Shown here one piece after another: positions 35,091 through 43,275 of a stretch of DNA of 64,000 bases; the first letter of the stretch is position 1; every line of letters starts with the position of its first letter. A program made the position numbers and the translations under genes. The DNA lies in the NCBI RefSeq assembly GCF_002335745.1, contig NZ_NIST01000001.1, forward strand, positions 858,300 through 922,299, in the 5' to 3' direction. The DNA comes from Evansella halocellulosilytica (GTDB taxonomy: Bacteria > Bacillota > Bacilli > Bacillales > Salisediminibacteriaceae). Under the pieces are notes generated by a model. That model ran no database searches. It had not been told where the DNA came from and worked only from the letters and a program-made list of their open reading frames with translations.

Positions 35091-35339
35091 ATGTTAGGTC
35101 TAATGTTAAATGGAAAAGAATCACAGGAAATCGAGTATTTATTAAAACGAGAGCTTGAGGAATTATTATTAGATTTAACCGATTCAAGAATAGATGGGAT
35201 CGTAAAAAGAGCGATGGAAGAGAGGTATCAAATTATTTTTCAGCTGTATAAACGCTTTACAACCCCAAAAGAATATTTAAAATATGTTAGGCAAAAACAA
35301 TTTTCTGGTAAAAATATAAAAAGCCAAAATGATACGTGA
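35091..35339 (+). CDS. Small helical protein, function unknown
   Basis: An 82-residue helical protein (MLGLMLNGKESQEIEYLLKR...). ATG 35091 follows GGAGGTG at proper spacing; the longer frame from 35034 lacks an RBS. Small proteins of this kind occur at this place next to pdaB in other Bacillaceae, but I know no function. No motif is visible apart from a strongly amphipathic pattern (RELEELLLDLTDSRID). Confidence 0.65.
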   Translation: MLGLMLNGKESQEIEYLLKRELEELLLDLTDSRIDGIVKRAMEERYQIIFQLYKRFTTPKEYLKYVRQKQFSGKNIKSQNDT

Positions 35340-35415
35340 CGAACGTACCGATAAGCACTGATAGTAAAGGATTTTTGCTTGAGAAAAAAAGTTATTATTT
35401 TTTATGAAAAAGGAC

Positions 35416-35444
35416 TTGCAATTAATAAAAAAAAATAGTAATAT
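35416..35444 (+). promoter_or_regulatory. Strong sigma-A promoter of the 5S-tRNA cluster
   Basis: TTGCAA (35416-35421), a 17-bp A-rich spacer and TATAAT-like TAATAT (35439-35444), about 50 bp before 5S rRNA. A leader hairpin GCTTCTCCGA/TCGGGGAGC (35463-35487) lies between and probably serves 5S processing. Confidence 0.75.
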
Positions 35445-35494
35445 ATCAAATGTCTCAAATAAAGCTTCTCCGAATGAGTCGGGGAGCAACATAT

Positions 35495-35612
<118 letters not shown>

Positions 35613-35623
35613 ATTGAAAATAT

Positions 35624-35699
35624 TCCACAGTAGCTCAGTTGGTAGAGCAATCGGCTGTTAACCGATCGGTCGCAGGTTCGAGTCCTGCCTGTGGAGCCA
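35624..35699 (+). tRNA. tRNA-Asn (anticodon GTT)
   Basis: A 76-nt cloverleaf with acceptor stem TCCACAG/CTGTGGA, anticodon loop TGTTAAC, TTCGAGTC T-loop and an encoded CCA. First tRNA after 5S rRNA. Confidence 0.96.
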
Positions 35700-35701
35700 T
35701 T

Positions 35702-35777
35702 GCTTCCTTAGCTCAGTTGGTAGAGCGCATCCATGGTAAGGATGAGGTCAGCGGTTCAAGCCCGCTAGGAAGCTCCA
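35702..35777 (+). tRNA. tRNA-Thr (anticodon GGT)
   Basis: 76 nt with acceptor GCTTCCT/AGGAAGC, anticodon loop ATGGTAA, T-loop TTCAAGC and an encoded CCA. Confidence 0.96.
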
Positions 35778-35783
35778 TAATGC

Positions 35784-35858
35784 GGCCCGTTGGTCAAGTG
35801 GTTAAGACACCGCCCTTTCACGGCGGTAACAGGGGTTCGAATCCCCTACGGGTCACCA
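35784..35858 (+). tRNA. tRNA-Glu (anticodon TTC)
   Basis: 75 nt with acceptor GGCCCGT/ACGGGTC, anticodon loop CTTTCAC, T-loop TTCGAAT and an encoded CCA. Confidence 0.96.
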
Positions 35859-36000
35859 TTCTTATTTTTTTTGCCTTCATTTCGTATGAAATCCTTATTG
35901 TTGGACAAGCATTGAAATGAACAGTTACGTTAAGAGTGAGTGGAGCTGACAGTGTGTTCCGGTGGCAACATGTTTGTGACGAAGTGGAGTGTTTTTAAGT

Positions 36001-36165
36001 ACGTGAGGATGCGAGAGAGCGCATCTGACGAAGAGATTCGCCGCCAATATTAGAAAGAATTGGTTTGAAAGAAGCAAGAAGGTCGAGGAAGAAAGAGAAA
36101 GAGCACCGGATCGTATGTTGATACGTGAGAATGCGAGAGAGCGTATCTGACGAAGAGATTCGCCG
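36001..36165 (+). repeat. Two 43-bp direct repeats in the tRNA spacer
   Basis: The segments 36001-36043 and 36123-36165 match at 41 of 43 positions. Each contains a GATGCG/CGCATC-type hairpin with loop AGAGAG and ends in GACGAAGAGATTCGCCGC. They lie in the 325-bp spacer between tRNA-Glu and tRNA-Val and probably reflect duplication of a tRNA-spacer unit. Confidence 0.75.
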
Positions 36166-36183
36166 CTTATTTCAAAACAATAA

Positions 36184-36259
36184 GGAGGATTAGCTCAGTT
36201 GGGAGAGCACTTGCCTTACAAGCAAGGGGTCGGTGGTTCGAGCCCGCCATCCTCCACCA
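36184..36259 (+). tRNA. tRNA-Val (anticodon TAC)
   Basis: 76 nt with acceptor GGAGGAT/ATCCTCC, anticodon loop CTTACAA, T-loop TTCGAGC and an encoded CCA. Confidence 0.96.
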
Positions 36260-36264
36260 TAAAT

Positions 36265-36340
<76 letters not shown>

Positions 36341-36356
36341 GTAACTTTTATACTAA

Positions 36357-36431
36357 AGGGCTATAGCCAAGCGGTAAGGCATCGGATTTTGATTCCGTGA
36401 TTCGCAGGTTCGAATCCTGCTAGCCCTGCCA
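36357..36431 (+). tRNA. tRNA-Gln (anticodon TTG)
   Basis: 75 nt with acceptor AGGGCTA/TAGCCCT, anticodon loop TTTTGAT, T-loop TTCGAAT and an encoded CCA. Confidence 0.95.
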
Positions 36432-36490
36432 TTTTACTTTGTCTTTTATGTGTTGTTTCGGTACCGAAGCGTAATGAATAACATCATTGA

Positions 36491-36515
36491 AAAAGCTACG
36501 AGCCATTAGCTCAGT
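36491..36515 (+). pseudogene. 5' fragment of tRNA-Lys with upstream flank
   Basis: 25 nt identical to 36651-36675, that is, the flank AAAAGCTAC plus the first 16-17 nt of tRNA-Lys (GAGCCATTAGCTCAGT). After this the cloverleaf is lost (GACGAGCG). A remnant of tRNA duplication or recombination. Confidence 0.7.
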
Positions 36516-36658
36516 GACGAGCGTGTACATCACGAATCAGCTTCGAGTTGTCTCGACGGATACGCTCCAGAGAAATACTTGCAGAGGAAGAGACAGGAAA
36601 GACAACGAAGCGTGACATCGTCCGTAAGCTACATGAAAGTGCATCGTGGAAAAGCTAC

Positions 36659-36734
36659 GAGCCATTAGCTCAGTTGGTAGAGCATCTGACTTTTAATCAG
36701 AGGGTCGAAGGTTCGAGTCCTTCATGGCTCACCA
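36659..36734 (+). tRNA. tRNA-Lys (anticodon TTT)
   Basis: 76 nt with acceptor GAGCCAT/ATGGCTC, anticodon loop CTTTTAA, T-loop TTCGAGT and an encoded CCA. Last tRNA of the cluster. Confidence 0.96.
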
Positions 36735-36764
36735 TTTTAAATGTAAAGATTTAAAGTGTAGAAA

Positions 36765-36795
36765 CACTTGGGTTAATGTGCCCGAGTTTTTTTGT
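36765..36795 (+). terminator. Terminator of the tRNA cluster
   Basis: ACTTGGG (36766-36772) pairs with CCCGAGT (36781-36787) using one G-U pair and is followed by seven T. Confidence 0.7.
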
Positions 36796-36910
36796 TTTAT
36801 CGTCATATTACTTTTGCGATGGAACTTTATATAATGTGTATATATGCCATAACACTATTGATTGTATTATAATGAACATTGAGCAAATGTTTGTGCCTGC
36901 TTCAAAAATA

Positions 36911-36936
36911 GAAAAACCAAATAAATTTGGTTTTTC
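36911..36936 (-). terminator. Terminator of the Spo0E-like gene
   Basis: AAAAACCAAAT/ATTTGGTTTTT forms a near-perfect hairpin just behind the stop at 36950 on the minus strand and could work in both directions. Confidence 0.7.
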
Positions 36937-36949
36937 CGTCATTACTTAG

Positions 36950-37138
36950 CTACTGAGCTTTATTGAATTGTTTCGCATTGATATACTGGTATTGGATTAG
37001 TAGTGTGTCTAAATACGTGCTCATTTCTACGACCTCTTTGGAGGTTCTCTCTTTTTCTGTGGATAAATGATGCATTTTATTTCTAGCATACTCAATTTCC
37101 TTTAAAAGGTCTTTTTCACTAAAAATAACTTTATCCAT
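36950..37138 (-). CDS. Spo0E-like aspartyl-phosphate phosphatase
   Basis: A 62-residue protein of the Spo0E family, which dephosphorylates Spo0A~P and so delays sporulation. Two helices are expected; the family signature S-x-x-L-D is present (STYLDTLLIQY), preceded by LLKEIEYARNKMHHL. RBS GGAGAG lies upstream. Monocistronic, divergent from sigW with a terminator behind it. The exact paralogue (Spo0E, YisI, YnzD type) cannot be told from the sequence. Confidence 0.85.
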   Translation of the reverse strand: MDKVIFSEKDLLKEIEYARNKMHHLSTEKERTSKEVVEMSTYLDTLLIQYQYINAKQFNKAQ

Positions 37139-37266
37139 AAGCTCTCTCCTTTGTAGATGAGGCTTTAAATTATTTTTTATATACCCAATGTAGTAAAATG
37201 TAAAACATGGATTTTTGTTGGAAAATCCATTTATTTTTTTTCTAGTAATGATAAAATAAGATTGTT

Positions 37267-37325
37267 TGAAACCTTTTAAAGGTTGTTTTCGTAAATGGAG
37301 ATAACCGCGAGAGAGCGGAGGTTAT
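37267..37325 (+). promoter_or_regulatory. Sigma-W autoregulatory promoter and RBS hairpin of sigW
   Basis: TGAAAC (37267-37272), 17 bp, CGTA (37290-37293) matches the ECF sigma-W consensus, as in autoregulated sigW operons. The 5' leader then contains ATAACC (37301-37306) and GGTTAT (37320-37325), which pair so that the Shine-Dalgarno GGAGG (37317-37321) lies in the 3' arm. Confidence 0.75.
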
Positions 37326-37328
37326 ACA

Positions 37329-37892
37329 ATGGATGTAGTCGTCAAAAAAATAGTTATGGAAGTGAAAAAGGGGAATCAGCAAGCGTTCGAAGAGCTTGTT
37401 GAGCTTTATAAGGATAAAGTGTATCAAGTTGCGTACCGCATGCTTGGGAATACACATGAAGCACAGGATATTGCTCAAGAAGCTTTTTTGCGAGCATATA
37501 CAAACATCGATTCCTATGATATTAACCGTAAGTTCTCAACTTGGATTTTTCGGATTGCAACGAATTTGGCGATTGACCGAATACGTAAGAAAAAACCAGA
37601 CTTCCACTTGGAGGATCAAGTGGCAGGAACAGAGGACCTTACCTATTATTCACAAATAGCAACAGATGAAGATTTACCTGAAGATCAAGTGGTCCAATTA
37701 GAAATGCAGGAGTGGATCCAGCACGAGGTCATGATGCTGCCGCCGAAATACAGATCAGCTATCATCTTAAAATATATGCAGGACCTTTCTTTAAAAGAAA
37801 TTAGTGAAATTTTGAATCTTCCCGTCGCGACTGTGAAAACACGTATCCACCGTGGTAGAGAAGCTTTAAGGAAGAGATTGCGTGACTCATAA
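37329..37892 (+). CDS. sigW: ECF RNA polymerase sigma factor SigW
   Basis: Extracytoplasmic-function sigma factor controlling the envelope-stress and antimicrobial-peptide regulon. Region 2 has LGNTHEAQDIAQEAFLRAY and RKFSTWIFRIATNLAIDR, and region 4 has LKEISEILNLPVATVKTRIH with the -35-binding helix. The 187-residue length is exactly that of B. subtilis SigW. The sigma-W-type promoter upstream and rsiW 24 bp downstream support the name. Confidence 0.95.
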   Translation: MDVVVKKIVMEVKKGNQQAFEELVELYKDKVYQVAYRMLGNTHEAQDIAQEAFLRAYTNIDSYDINRKFSTWIFRIATNLAIDRIRKKKPDFHLEDQVAGTEDLTYYSQIATDEDLPEDQVVQLEMQEWIQHEVMMLPPKYRSAIILKYMQDLSLKEISEILNLPVATVKTRIHRGREALRKRLRDS

Positions 37893-37916
37893 GTCGACAG
37901 GAAAGGAGCTATGGTG

Positions 37917-38564
37917 ATGGCTTGCAAAAAAGAAAAACAAGAACAAATCCATAAATATTTAGATGAAGAGATGACATTGCTTGAAAAAAAGCAATTTGAA
38001 AGTCATATCGTCAAGTGTAAAGAATGCGAAAAATCTTTGCGGGAATTACGTAAAACAGTTGCAATTATTCAAAGTGCCTCTCATATTGAAGCACCTACAG
38101 GTTTTACTGCAAACGTCATGAATCAGCTGCCAAAACAATCAAAATCTGACAAGTGGAAAACATGGATGAGAAGACATCCGATCGTTTTGACTGCCGCTGT
38201 GTTTTTCCTTGTATTTGTCGTCAGTATTTCTTCGATTTGGAATGACGGTCCAAAAGAGATCAGTGTTCAAGGAGACGGACACTTTATCGTTGACGAGGAT
38301 CGAGGGGTTGTCATCATTCCTGAAGGCGAAACGATTAATGGGAATTTAGTTGTTCGTAATGGTGATATCGAGATTAATGGCAGAGTGCAAGGAGATATTA
38401 CGGTCATTAATGGCGAACGATATATGGCTTCAGCAGGGCAAGTTGCCGGAGATATACAAGAAATTAACCGCATGTTCGACTGGATGTGGTTCCAAACGAA
38501 GTCGTTTTTCTCAGAAGTCATCGGATTTGTGAACGGTGATGGTGACGAAGAGGAAGAGTCTTAA
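37917..38564 (+). CDS. rsiW: Anti-sigma-W factor RsiW
   Basis: Transmembrane anti-sigma factor holding SigW until cleaved by PrsW and RasP. The cytoplasmic zinc anti-sigma motif is intact: His30-x3-Cys34-x2-Cys37 (HIVKCKEC). One membrane helix follows (about 85-103, HPIVLTAAVFFLVFVV), then an external beta-rich domain resembling bactofilin-like repeats (GETINGNLVVRNGDIEINGR). ATG 37917 is spaced properly from AAAGGAG; ATG 37911 is too close. The gene is 24 bp downstream of sigW, in the same operon. Confidence 0.93.
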   Translation: MACKKEKQEQIHKYLDEEMTLLEKKQFESHIVKCKECEKSLRELRKTVAIIQSASHIEAPTGFTANVMNQLPKQSKSDKWKTWMRRHPIVLTAAVFFLVFVVSISSIWNDGPKEISVQGDGHFIVDEDRGVVIIPEGETINGNLVVRNGDIEINGRVQGDITVINGERYMASAGQVAGDIQEINRMFDWMWFQTKSFFSEVIGFVNGDGDEEEES

Positions 38565-38902
38565 ATTCAGGATCATGTATCATGTAACCACTCTAAAATG
38601 GAGTGGTTTTTTAAAGTGAAGAAAATAAAACAAGTTTAGGCGATACGACATAGCATAAGAAGGTTTGTGCGAAAATACTGTGCAAATAACCTATAAATTT
38701 AAAATGAAATGACATGTGGATTCCGACAAATTTCAACACTCTTCAACGAAGTAAATAATCAGGCTTCAAAACGCATACGAATAAGTCATGCAGACAAAAT
38801 TTAGCAAATGTGTAGAAGTAATATGACAATAATTTATGATATAATGATAAAGTTACCACAATAGAGGGAAAAGGAAGTTAACACTATGTTGGAGGACATG
38901 CC
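38565..38902. other. Intergenic region with terminator and cdaA promoter
   Basis: AACCACTC (38586-38593)/GAGTGGTT (38601-38608) plus T-run ends the sigW operon. TGATATAAT (38837-38845) is an extended -10 for cdaA. Between them I see no gene. Confidence 0.7.
38586..38613 (+). terminator. Terminator of sigW-rsiW
   Basis: An 8-bp perfect stem AACCACTC/GAGTGGTT with a 7-nt loop and a run of six T. Confidence 0.85.
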
Positions 38903-39721
38903 ATGCTTGAGGACATTTCCTTATTAAGAATACTTGTTGTAGTCGTTGATATATCGCTTGTAGCATATGTAATATATAAATTAATTATGGTGATTCGCGG
39001 GACTCGTGCAGTCCAGTTAGTAAAAGGGATCATCGTCATACTTGCCGTCTGGTTTTTGAGCGGCTACCTTGGTTTGAATACGATGCAATGGATTATGGGA
39101 AATGCAGTTGCGTACAGTTTCCTAGCAATCATTATCATCTTTCAACCTGAGCTTCGTCGTGCATTAGAGCAGCTTGGTCGTGGACGCTTCTTCTCGTCTG
39201 GTCAATCGGCAGAAGAAGAAGAAGTGAAGCAATCGATCGAATACATCGTTAAAGCAGCAAATTATATGGGGAAGAGAAGAATTGGTGCGCTGATTTCCAT
39301 TGAACGTGAAACAGGAATGACAGATTACGTTGAAACGGGAATTCCGATGAACGCAAACTTGACGTCGGAACTCTTAACAAATATTTTTATCCCGAATGCT
39401 CCACTGCATGATGGAGCGGTTATTATTAAGCAAAACGAGATTGTTGCAGCGGGATGTTATTTGCCGCTGTCAGAAAATCCGTTTATATCAAAAGAACTTG
39501 GAACACGTCACCGTGCAGCCCTCGGGGTCAGTGAAGTGACAGATGCAATTACTCTCGCTGTTTCTGAGGAAACGGGTGGCATTTCGATGACAAAAAATGG
39601 AGAGCTACATCGAAATTTAGATGAAGAAGCTCTTCGGACATTACTTGAAAATGAACTATTGAAAAAAGAATCCAACAGTTCCTCTTCTCGTTGGCATTGG
39701 GGAGGGAAGAAGAATGGATAA
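38903..39721 (+). CDS. cdaA: Diadenylate cyclase CdaA
   Basis: Membrane-bound enzyme making c-di-AMP from two ATP. Three N-terminal membrane helices (about 8-85) precede the DAC domain with the catalytic motifs LHDGAVII and GTRHRAALG. At 272 residues it is standard. RBS GGAGG (38891-38895) is seven bases upstream of ATG 38903. It overlaps cdaR by 8 bp. The order cdaA-cdaR-glmM is the conserved Firmicutes cluster in which CdaR and GlmM modulate its activity. Confidence 0.95.
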   Translation: MLEDISLLRILVVVVDISLVAYVIYKLIMVIRGTRAVQLVKGIIVILAVWFLSGYLGLNTMQWIMGNAVAYSFLAIIIIFQPELRRALEQLGRGRFFSSGQSAEEEEVKQSIEYIVKAANYMGKRRIGALISIERETGMTDYVETGIPMNANLTSELLTNIFIPNAPLHDGAVIIKQNEIVAAGCYLPLSENPFISKELGTRHRAALGVSEVTDAITLAVSEETGGISMTKNGELHRNLDEEALRTLLENELLKKESNSSSSRWHWGGKKNG

Positions 39722-41018
39722 GTGGTTTAGCAATCCTTGGGTCATAAAAGGTGTTTCTTTATTAATTGCGATCATGTTATTTTTGATGGTTAATATGGAT
39801 AACAACAACATGAGAACTCAGCCAGGAGGGATACCTGGAATTACTGATGGTGAGAGAGTGTTAGAGGATGTTCCTTTAACGATCCTTTATGATGAGGAAA
39901 ACTATGTATTAACGGACGCACCGGAAACTGTGCAAGTGACGTTACGAGGACCGCAAAATCTACTCGTTCTTTCCCAACTTTCGAGATCTACATATGAAGT
40001 ATTTGTTGATTTGAGAGAGGATGGAGCAGGCGAGCATTATGAACGTATTCGCCACAGTGGTTTTCCGCAAGAGTTGCAAGTATCAATTGTTCCGATGGCG
40101 GTACCTGTAACATTACAAGAAAAACAAACCGTTTCCTATCCGGTCGAAGTTGATCTAATAAACGAAGATGAACTTCCAGAAGGATATTCAGTGGGGAGTC
40201 CATCTGTAGAACCATCAACGATTGAAGTAACGGCAGCTGAAGGGCTCATTCAACAAATTGATTCCGTTCGTACAACTGTCGATGTGTCCGATAGGGATGG
40301 ACCGTTCCAAGAGTCAAGTTCAATAGTCGTTCTTGACCGAAATGGAAATGAGCTTCCAGTTGATACAGAACCTAGTGATGTCGAGATCTCTGTACCGATA
40401 TCAAGTCCAGAAAAAGAAGTTTCCGTACGTGTTGAGGAAGAAGGTGAAGCTAATGAGGGTATTACCATTGACTCCATTACACCTATTCCTGAAACTGTCA
40501 CTATTTTCGGTCCGCTTGATGTATTAGATGGCATCTCATACATCGATGGAATTACAGTTGATTTAAGTGAAATTACGGGTGATACGACACTCGAAGTGGA
40601 CGTGCCTCTGCCAGATGACGTTGAACGCGTTGATCCAGAAACGATCACGATTGAAATTGAAACAACTGAAGAGGAAACGGTAGAGTTTTCTGATATGGAA
40701 ATTGAAGTGATAGGGTTATCTGAGGACAAAAGCTATTCGTTTTTATCTCCTTCAGAAGGGTTAATTGATATTGTTTTAATGGGGAGTCCAAGTGAGTTAG
40801 ACGGTATTGATCGGGACGATATAGACATATTTATTAATGCTGAGGATTTATCAGACGGTGAGCATGAAGTATCGCTTGAAATAAACGGTCCACGAAACAT
40901 AACAGTGGAGTCAAATCAGTCAAATGTGAATTTCATTGTTTACGATGGTGACGATGAAAATGCACAAGCTTCTGATTCGGATGAGTCTGACGATGAAGAA
41001 AATGATGAAACGTCTTAA
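39714..41018 (+). CDS. cdaR: CdaA regulator CdaR (YbbR-domain protein)
   Basis: Extracellular regulator anchored by one N-terminal membrane helix (about 8-26, WVIKGVSLLIAIMLFLMVNM). It carries several YbbR repeats, seen as recurring patterns such as TLRGPQNLLVLSQL, VTIFGPLDVLDGI and VLMGSPSELDGIDRDDIDI. The C-terminus is very acidic (Asp/Glu/Ser). The start overlaps cdaA, so the two are translated together. The 434-residue length is within the family range. Confidence 0.93.
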   Translation: MDKWFSNPWVIKGVSLLIAIMLFLMVNMDNNNMRTQPGGIPGITDGERVLEDVPLTILYDEENYVLTDAPETVQVTLRGPQNLLVLSQLSRSTYEVFVDLREDGAGEHYERIRHSGFPQELQVSIVPMAVPVTLQEKQTVSYPVEVDLINEDELPEGYSVGSPSVEPSTIEVTAAEGLIQQIDSVRTTVDVSDRDGPFQESSSIVVLDRNGNELPVDTEPSDVEISVPISSPEKEVSVRVEEEGEANEGITIDSITPIPETVTIFGPLDVLDGISYIDGITVDLSEITGDTTLEVDVPLPDDVERVDPETITIEIETTEEETVEFSDMEIEVIGLSEDKSYSFLSPSEGLIDIVLMGSPSELDGIDRDDIDIFINAEDLSDGEHEVSLEINGPRNITVESNQSNVNFIVYDGDDENAQASDSDESDDEENDETS

Positions 41019-41050
41019 ATAAGTGCTTTTCATATAGATAGTTGTTTTAT

Positions 41051-41242
41051 TGATCATTCGAAAAAGTGTACGGCGGCAGCCCCAGCGGGAAAAGGAATAG
41101 TCGACATTCACCTAGGTGCACACAGTGGAGCACGCTGGAAGTATTGTCCACGGTAAAGAATGCAAACGAAGTGAAGCATGAGTAGGTGGCGTACTCGTGC
41201 CTTGGGGTGAAAGTGTCCGCCAGTAGCGGATTCGAACAATCA
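41051..41242. repeat. 192-bp structured intergenic element with terminal inverted repeats
   Basis: TGATCATTCGAA (41051-41062) and TTCGAACAATCA (41231-41242) are 10/12 complementary and bound a GC-richer, structured segment (CGGCGG near 41071, CCGCC near 41217). It contains no plausible gene. The layout is that of a small dispersed repeat or MITE inserted between cdaR and glmM. Confidence 0.5.
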
Positions 41243-41333
41243 TAAACCAAAAGCAACAATCTTTTATGAAAAGCCTATAAAGACATATTCCTGCCATTCG
41301 GATAAAGATAAAAACCTTAAGGAGAGATTCTAA

Positions 41334-42698
41334 ATGGGAAAGTTTTTTGGAACAGATGGTGTGAGAGGGGTAGCGAATAAAGAGCTAACACCGGAACTAG
41401 CCTTTAAACTTGGGAGATTTGGTGGCTACGTATTAACGAAAGAAACAGATAAACAACCAAAAATATTAATTGGACGAGATACGAGAATTTCCGGCCATAT
41501 GCTTGAAGGAGCTCTTGTGGCAGGGTTGTTATCCATCGGAGCAGAAGTAATGCGGATCGGTGTGATTTCTACACCAGGTGTTGCCTTTTTAACGAAAGCA
41601 CTTAGTGCGGATGCGGGAGTGATGATCTCTGCATCCCATAACCCTGTAGAAGATAATGGTATTAAGTTTTTTGGCTCTGATGGATTTAAGCTGTTAGACA
41701 GTCAGGAAGCTGAGATTGAAAAACTTCTCGAGCAGGAAAACGAAATGGAAGATGACTTGCCGCGACCAGTAGGAGATCAAATCGGTCAAGTGAATGATTA
41801 CTTTGAAGGTGGACAAAAGTATCTTCAGTTCCTAAAACAGACGGTCGGTGTCGATTTTTCCGGGTTAAAAGTTGCTGTTGACTGTGCACACGGAGCGGCT
41901 TCTCCGTTTGCAACCCATTTATTTGCTGATTTAGAAGCTGATCAAATTTCAACAATCGGAAGCAAGCCAAATGGTGTCAACATTAATGATGGAGTTGGTT
42001 CAACTCACCCAGACGGACTTGTTGAGCTTGTTAAAGAAAAAGGAGCTGATATTGGGCTCGCTTTTGATGGGGATGCAGATCGGTTAATCGCTGTCGATGA
42101 GAAAGGGACTATCGTTGACGGCGATCAAATTATGTATATTTGTGCGAAATACATGAAGGAACAAGGACGTTTAAGCGATAATACAATCGTTTCAACTGTC
42201 ATGAGTAACCTCGGATTTTATAAAGCATTAGAAGAGATCGGTATTGATACGGAGCAAACAGCTGTTGGTGATCGGTACGTCATGGAAGCGATGCGTAACG
42301 GGAACTATAATCTTGGCGGTGAACAATCCGGTCATATCATTTTCCTAGACTATACGACGACAGGTGACGGTTTGTTATCTGCATTGCAGCTTTGTCAAAT
42401 TGTCAAAGCGTCTGGAAAACCGTTATCTGAGTTAGCATCCGAAATGAAAAAGTATCCACAAAAGCTTGTGAATGTGCGTGTCGCTGACAAACATGCGTTA
42501 CATAACAGTGATGTGATTACGGATGAAATTAATGCAGTAGAAGCGGAAATGCAAGGTGAAGGTCGTATCCTTGTACGCCCTTCAGGGACAGAGCCGCTCG
42601 TACGTGTAATGGCAGAGGCTCCATCTGAAGAGCTGTGCGATAAATACGTACAAAAAATTGTAGATGTCGTTAAGCGGGAATTAGGATCGTTAGAATAA
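41334..42698 (+). CDS. glmM: Phosphoglucosamine mutase GlmM
   Basis: Converts glucosamine-6-phosphate to glucosamine-1-phosphate on the way to UDP-GlcNAc and peptidoglycan. The active-site phosphoserine loop is [17 protein letters not shown] (Ser101), the metal-binding loop is DGDADR, the sugar-binding loop GGEQSGH and the phosphate-binding loop RPSGTEP. At 454 residues it is standard. RBS AAGGAGAG. It is third in the cdaA cluster and 0.6 kb ahead of glmS. Confidence 0.96.
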   Translation: MGKFFGTDGVRGVANKELTPELAFKLGRFGGYVLTKETDKQPKILIGRDTRISGHMLEGALVAGLLSIGAEVMRIGVISTPGVAFLTKALSADAGVMISASHNPVEDNGIKFFGSDGFKLLDSQEAEIEKLLEQENEMEDDLPRPVGDQIGQVNDYFEGGQKYLQFLKQTVGVDFSGLKVAVDCAHGAASPFATHLFADLEADQISTIGSKPNGVNINDGVGSTHPDGLVELVKEKGADIGLAFDGDADRLIAVDEKGTIVDGDQIMYICAKYMKEQGRLSDNTIVSTVMSNLGFYKALEEIGIDTEQTAVGDRYVMEAMRNGNYNLGGEQSGHIIFLDYTTTGDGLLSALQLCQIVKASGKPLSELASEMKKYPQKLVNVRVADKHALHNSDVITDEINAVEAEMQGEGRILVRPSGTEPLVRVMAEAPSEELCDKYVQKIVDVVKRELGSLE

Positions 42699-42704
42699 GA
42701 GTCT

Positions 42705-42750
42705 ATATGCATGGGTAGCACTTTCACGACTATCCGTGCATATTTTAATT
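42705..42750 (+). terminator. Terminator of the cdaA-cdaR-glmM operon
   Basis: ATATGCATGGGTAG (42705-42718) pairs with CTATCCGTGCATAT (42730-42743), with one mismatch or wobble, before a weak T-run. Confidence 0.75.
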
Positions 42751-42886
42751 AATGAGAGCGAAGTGAGGCGAAATAAGCGAACGCTTACGAAAGTTCACAC
42801 CCACTCTTATATTTATACGGTATCAGCTTGTTAAAGGAGGTGACAAAGGGAAGGAAGACGATGTGCAGAGCGAAGAAAAATTTTGA

Positions 42887-42916
42887 TTGACCATGTTCTT
42901 TGCTGTGTAGTATGAT
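42887..42916 (+). promoter_or_regulatory. glmS promoter
   Basis: TTGACC (42887-42892), 18-bp spacer, TATGAT (42911-42916), about 50 bp upstream of the ribozyme cleavage site. Confidence 0.65.
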
Positions 42917-42967
42917 GTATCTGATTCAAAAGAAGAGAGGAGGATCGTACAACTATATTTTTCCAAA

Positions 42968-43127
42968 AGCGCCTGAACTATTCAATGACCGGAAAAAGTT
43001 GAATAGTTGACGAGGAGGAGGTTTATCGAAGTTTTTCGGCGGATGCCTCCCGGTTGCCCATCACAACCGAAAAGCGATGCCCTAAAACAGAAAGGCGACT
43101 TTCTGAACAAAGGGGATCGTATTGATG
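42968..43127 (+). ncRNA. glmS ribozyme (glucosamine-6-phosphate-activated)
   Basis: Self-cleaving riboswitch in the glmS leader. Cleavage is expected between A42968 and G42969, before GCGCC. The characteristic core is present: GACGAGGAGGAGGTTTATCG (about 43008-43027) and TTTTCGGCGGATGCCTCCCG. The P2 stem AACTATTCAA/TTGAATAGTT shows its own sequence with kept pairing. Glucosamine-6-phosphate acts as coenzyme, so cleavage lowers glmS expression. The 3' boundary is approximate. Two further hairpins (43147-43182 and 43223-43256) lie between the ribozyme and the glmS RBS. Confidence 0.95.
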
Positions 43128-43275
43128 CAATGACGAGAGAGTGTTCAACTGTGCCGTCACTTAGGAGACGGATAGTTGATCATGATTTGAACAAAAATAA
43201 ATGCTAATTGACCAATAAAGAGTGGGGCAAGAATGCCCCAGGCATTTCTTGTCCCATCGAGGGAGGAAATGTTTT

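Noticed and set aside
42841-43222. Open frame from 43007 in the glmS leader
   Set aside because: It lies within the glmS ribozyme and following hairpins.
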